From NCBI RefSeq assembly GCF_015904235.1, contig NZ_JADZLT010000054.1, forward strand, positions 98,461 to 162,460: DNA of 64,000 nt, given 5' to 3'. This DNA comes from Methylobrevis albus. Lineage in GTDB: Bacteria > Pseudomonadota > Alphaproteobacteria > Rhizobiales > Pleomorphomonadaceae. A model generated the notes under the pieces. That model ran no database searches. It worked only from the letters and a program-made list of their open reading frames with translations, and was not told where the DNA came from. Below, piece by piece: positions 61,579 to 64,000 of the stretch (the first letter of the stretch is position 1; the number at the start of each line of letters is the position of its first letter). The position numbers were made by a program, and so were the translations under genes.

Positions 61579-63792
61579 TCAAAGGTGCAGGTCGATGACG
61601 TCGTAGTCGGTGCGCACCAGCCGCGTCTGTTCGGCGATGAAGCGGGCGATCTCGGCGGCGCCGTTCACCGCCGTCACCGACCGGCACGCCGCCCGCATCC
61701 GCGCGCGCACCGATGGATCCATCAGTTCGCCGACGATCTCCGGTGCCGCATAGAGATCGCGGGTGCGCATCAGCCGGCAATAGCCGCGCAGGTCGGCGTA
61801 GCGGGCGCGCAGGATCTGCCGGTCCATCTCTTCGGCCTCGTTCGGCACGAAGATGGTCGGGATCGCCCCCATGATCGCCTCGTGGAAGCTGTTGTAGCCC
61901 GCCGCCGAGACCGCGAAGTCGAACGCCTCCGAGAGGCGGAAGCTCGGGTAGAGCTCGATGATGCGGTGCCGCGGGCCGGTGCTTTCCGGCAGCGCCCCGT
62001 CGCGCACCGGCGAGACGATCTCGAGGATCGTCACCCCCGGATAAGCGGCGAGCGCGCCGAGCACCGCCGCCCGCGCCCCGCCGAGGTCGTAGTTGTTGCC
62101 CGAGCCGAGTTGCAGCGCCACCACGGTGTCGCCCTCGCCGAGATCGAGTTCCCGGCGGGCGCTCGCGCGGTCGACCCGCTCGGAAACATCGACGTTGAGC
62201 ACCGGGCCGACGCGGTGCGTGTCGCCGCGCGCCGCCCGGGTCGGGCCGCGGTCGAAGGCGTCGGCGATCTCGCCGGGCTCGATCACCGCGTCGAAGGCGG
62301 CCGCCCGGTCGAGCGCCCCGGCATGGCCCTCGCCCCACATCGCGCGGCGGATCCAGAAGCTCATCATCTCGGGGAACGCCGCCTTGGCCGACAGCAGCCC
62401 GCCATAGGGCACGTTGCCGTCGAAGACCAGCGCCCGCGGGCGATAGAAGGCGATCGCCTCGTGCACCTCCTCGCCGAACACGGAGTTCCAACGGTTGACG
62501 TCGGCGGCGAGATAGCGATGAAACGGCACGAACTCGGCGAGATAGCCGGCGTCCACCACGATCTTCACCGCGTTCGACAGCGTGAAGAACACCGGCTCGA
62601 CGTCGGGCGGCAGGCGTTTTGCCACCGCCAGCAGCCGGCTGAGGTGGCCGAGGCCGATGCCGTTCGACGACATCATCAACACCCGCACCGGCGGCAGGCC
62701 GCGCCGCGCCGGCCGCGGCGCCATTGCCGGCTCCACCGGATCGAGCGCCGCAATGCGGGCTGCGAAGCGCTCGAGGCCGAACCGCGCCCTCACCGTCGCC
62801 CGCGCCCGCTCCGCCTGCAGGCGGTAGGCGCGCGGGTCGGCCATGAACTCGTCGATCACGGAGCGCACGTCGGCCGGCTCGGCATAGACTGCGCCGGGGC
62901 CGAACAGCGGCTCGAAGCTCTTCGGCAGGATGGCGACGAGCCCGGCGGCGAGCGCCTCCAGCACCGCGCGCCCGAACGCCTCGATCCAGCGCTCGCTATG
63001 GAAATAGACATAGACGTCGAGGCTGCCGAGGAAGCTCTCGACGGGTTCGGCGCCGAAGGGCAGCACCTCCCAGTTCGCCGGCAGCGCGCCGTACAGCGTT
63101 TCGAGGAACGGCCCGCCGCCGAGGATGCGGACATGGTAGCGCGGTTCGGCGGGATAGGCGGCGAGCGCCTCGGCGCGGGTGTCCGGCCACTTCTGCGTAT
63201 TCGGCCGCGCATGCCGGCCGATCACCACGGGGGCGCCGCCCGCCCCGGGCACCCGGTCGCCGCGCGGCGGCACCGCGTCGACGTCGATCAGGTTGACCCA
63301 GTCGTCCCCCGCCACCGGCGCGCCGCCGGTCGGAACGCCCTTCAGCGCCGCGCGAACCAGCGGCCCGACCGGCGCCAGCAGCGGCACCCGGCCAAAACCG
63401 ATCTCGATCGCGCCGACGATGGCGGCAAGGTCGTACTGGCTGGTGCCCTCGGCATCGACGGGCGGGTGATGCAGCACCAGCACGAGATGCTTCGTGCTCA
63501 CGTCGATGCGCCGGTCGGGCGGCCGCGCGAAAATCATCGGGTGGTGGATCACCGTGACCCGCGCCGAGATCCGCTGCGCCGGGTCGGCAAGGCGGATGCG
63601 GCCGTCGTCGAGCAGCGCCCGGATCTGCGGGTGCACCGGCCGCGGCTGTTTCAGGAGGGCGCTGCGGACGGACAGCAGGCGCGCGTCGAGCCCGGCCCGT
63701 GCGGCCGCCTCGATCTCGGCGGCCAGCGCCGTCGACGTACCCCCTGGAAAGCGAAGATCGGCAACGAAAAGAATATCGGTTTCAATATGCAA
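61579..63792 (-). CDS. Two-domain glycosyltransferase
   Basis: The 737-residue protein has an N-terminal GT4-like half (about 1-360; ILFVADLRFPGGTSTALAAEIEAA; SFLGSLDVYVYFHSERWIEAFGRAVLEALAAGLVAIL, where the acidic-loop position is a typical retaining GT4 motif). The C-terminal half is GT28/MurG-like (about 375-737; VRVLMMSSNGIGLGHLSRLLAVAKRL; FDFAVSAAGYNSFHEAIMGAIPTIFVPN). It probably makes a surface polysaccharide or glycolipid. The start TTG 63792 has AAAGGG 7 bases upstream; a GTG at 63909 would add 39 residues that do not look coding. It is divergent from the gene at 63916. Confidence 0.85.
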   Translation of the reverse strand: MHIETDILFVADLRFPGGTSTALAAEIEAAARAGLDARLLSVRSALLKQPRPVHPQIRALLDDGRIRLADPAQRISARVTVIHHPMIFARPPDRRIDVSTKHLVLVLHHPPVDAEGTSQYDLAAIVGAIEIGFGRVPLLAPVGPLVRAALKGVPTGGAPVAGDDWVNLIDVDAVPPRGDRVPGAGGAPVVIGRHARPNTQKWPDTRAEALAAYPAEPRYHVRILGGGPFLETLYGALPANWEVLPFGAEPVESFLGSLDVYVYFHSERWIEAFGRAVLEALAAGLVAILPKSFEPLFGPGAVYAEPADVRSVIDEFMADPRAYRLQAERARATVRARFGLERFAARIAALDPVEPAMAPRPARRGLPPVRVLMMSSNGIGLGHLSRLLAVAKRLPPDVEPVFFTLSNAVKIVVDAGYLAEFVPFHRYLAADVNRWNSVFGEEVHEAIAFYRPRALVFDGNVPYGGLLSAKAAFPEMMSFWIRRAMWGEGHAGALDRAAAFDAVIEPGEIADAFDRGPTRAARGDTHRVGPVLNVDVSERVDRASARRELDLGEGDTVVALQLGSGNNYDLGGARAAVLGALAAYPGVTILEIVSPVRDGALPESTGPRHRIIELYPSFRLSEAFDFAVSAAGYNSFHEAIMGAIPTIFVPNEAEEMDRQILRARYADLRGYCRLMRTRDLYAAPEIVGELMDPSVRARMRAACRSVTAVNGAAEIARFIAEQTRLVRTDYDVIDLHL

Positions 63793-63915
63793 GGAATCGC
63801 CCTTTCGCCGGGTTTCCTTCTTGCGACATAGTCTTTGCACCAATTGGGCCGGAGTATGGTCGCCGGCCGGCCGAACTGTCCAGCGGCCGCGGCGGAAAGC
63901 AGGGAGCACCGAGCG

Positions 63916-64000
63916 ATGCGCTTCGACCGAAAACTGGCGGCGGCGGCTACCGCGCTGGTGGAACGGCTGCGGCCGGCGCCGACGACCGTCGACGAGGACG
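63916..64000 (+). CDS. Partial gene at the window end, product unknown
   Basis: ATG 63916 with AGGGAG 9 bases upstream opens a frame MRFDRKLAAAATALVERLRPA... that runs off the window after 28 codons. It shares a 123-bp divergent region with the glycosyltransferase gene. Too little is present to name it. Confidence 0.5.
   Translation, partial: MRFDRKLAAAATALVERLRPAPTTVDED

Overview
The window is a G+C-rich chromosomal segment from an alphaproteobacterium, most likely order Hyphomicrobiales (Rhizobiales). The support is indirect but consistent: a serC leader RNA in front of serC, the ybgC-tolQRAB and pal-cpoB-tilS-ftsH-glmM orders, DUF4164-zapA-6S RNA-fau, tkt-gap-pgk, a YdcH-like gene next to purEK, an Omp25/31-like porin, and dispersed palindromic repeats of the kind common in rhizobial genomes. 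The genus cannot be fixed from the sequence alone. I see no tRNA, rRNA, insertion sequence, prophage or CRISPR array.

Layout. 0-9.5 kb: serine biosynthesis (serA, serC with its leader), a haloperoxidase-like hydrolase divergent from a GlxA/AraC-type regulator, an outer-membrane beta-barrel gene, glmM, and two unrecognised genes. 9.5-26.4 kb: the cell-envelope block ftsH, tilS, cpoB, pal and, further on, tolB, tolA, tolR, tolQ, ybgC, all on the minus strand. The block is split between pal and tolB by about 6.4 kb. That insert holds a TPP riboswitch with a thiX/thiY-type pyrimidine transporter, an aldehyde dehydrogenase plus FAD oxidoreductase pair resembling lysine/pipecolate catabolism, and a vapBC toxin-antitoxin pair. 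26.7-33.4 kb: a chemoreceptor, then ruvB, an unknown membrane protein, ruvA and ruvC, and a DMT exporter divergent from an Lrp-type regulator. 33.6-36.0 kb: two tandem paralogous secreted proteins of unknown function, the least explained genes here. 36-43 kb: a GST, a TauE/SafE permease, yebC, an OpgC-type membrane protein, a YmdB-type phosphodiesterase, 5-formyl-THF cyclo-ligase, 6S RNA, zapA and a DUF4164 gene. 43.4-48 kb: tkt, gap, pgk. 48.2-58.2 kb: an Asp-nucleophile alpha/beta hydrolase, rpmE, an ABC half-transporter, a MotA/MotB-like stator pair, suhB, a second OpgC-type protein and a propionyl-CoA synthetase. 58.5-64 kb: two small YdcH-like proteins, purE, purK, a large two-domain glycosyltransferase and the start of one more gene.

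How the genes work together. The Tol-Pal genes (tolQRAB, pal, cpoB) build the trans-envelope machine that constricts and stabilises the outer membrane. tkt-gap-pgk is a central carbon module, serA/serC draw 3-phosphoglycerate into serine, and fau and purEK are the one-carbon and purine steps. The noncoding space is packed with repeats: three copies of a 186-187 bp composite inverted-repeat element with a conserved core, four copies of a second paired palindromic family, and several shorter GC-rich palindromes.
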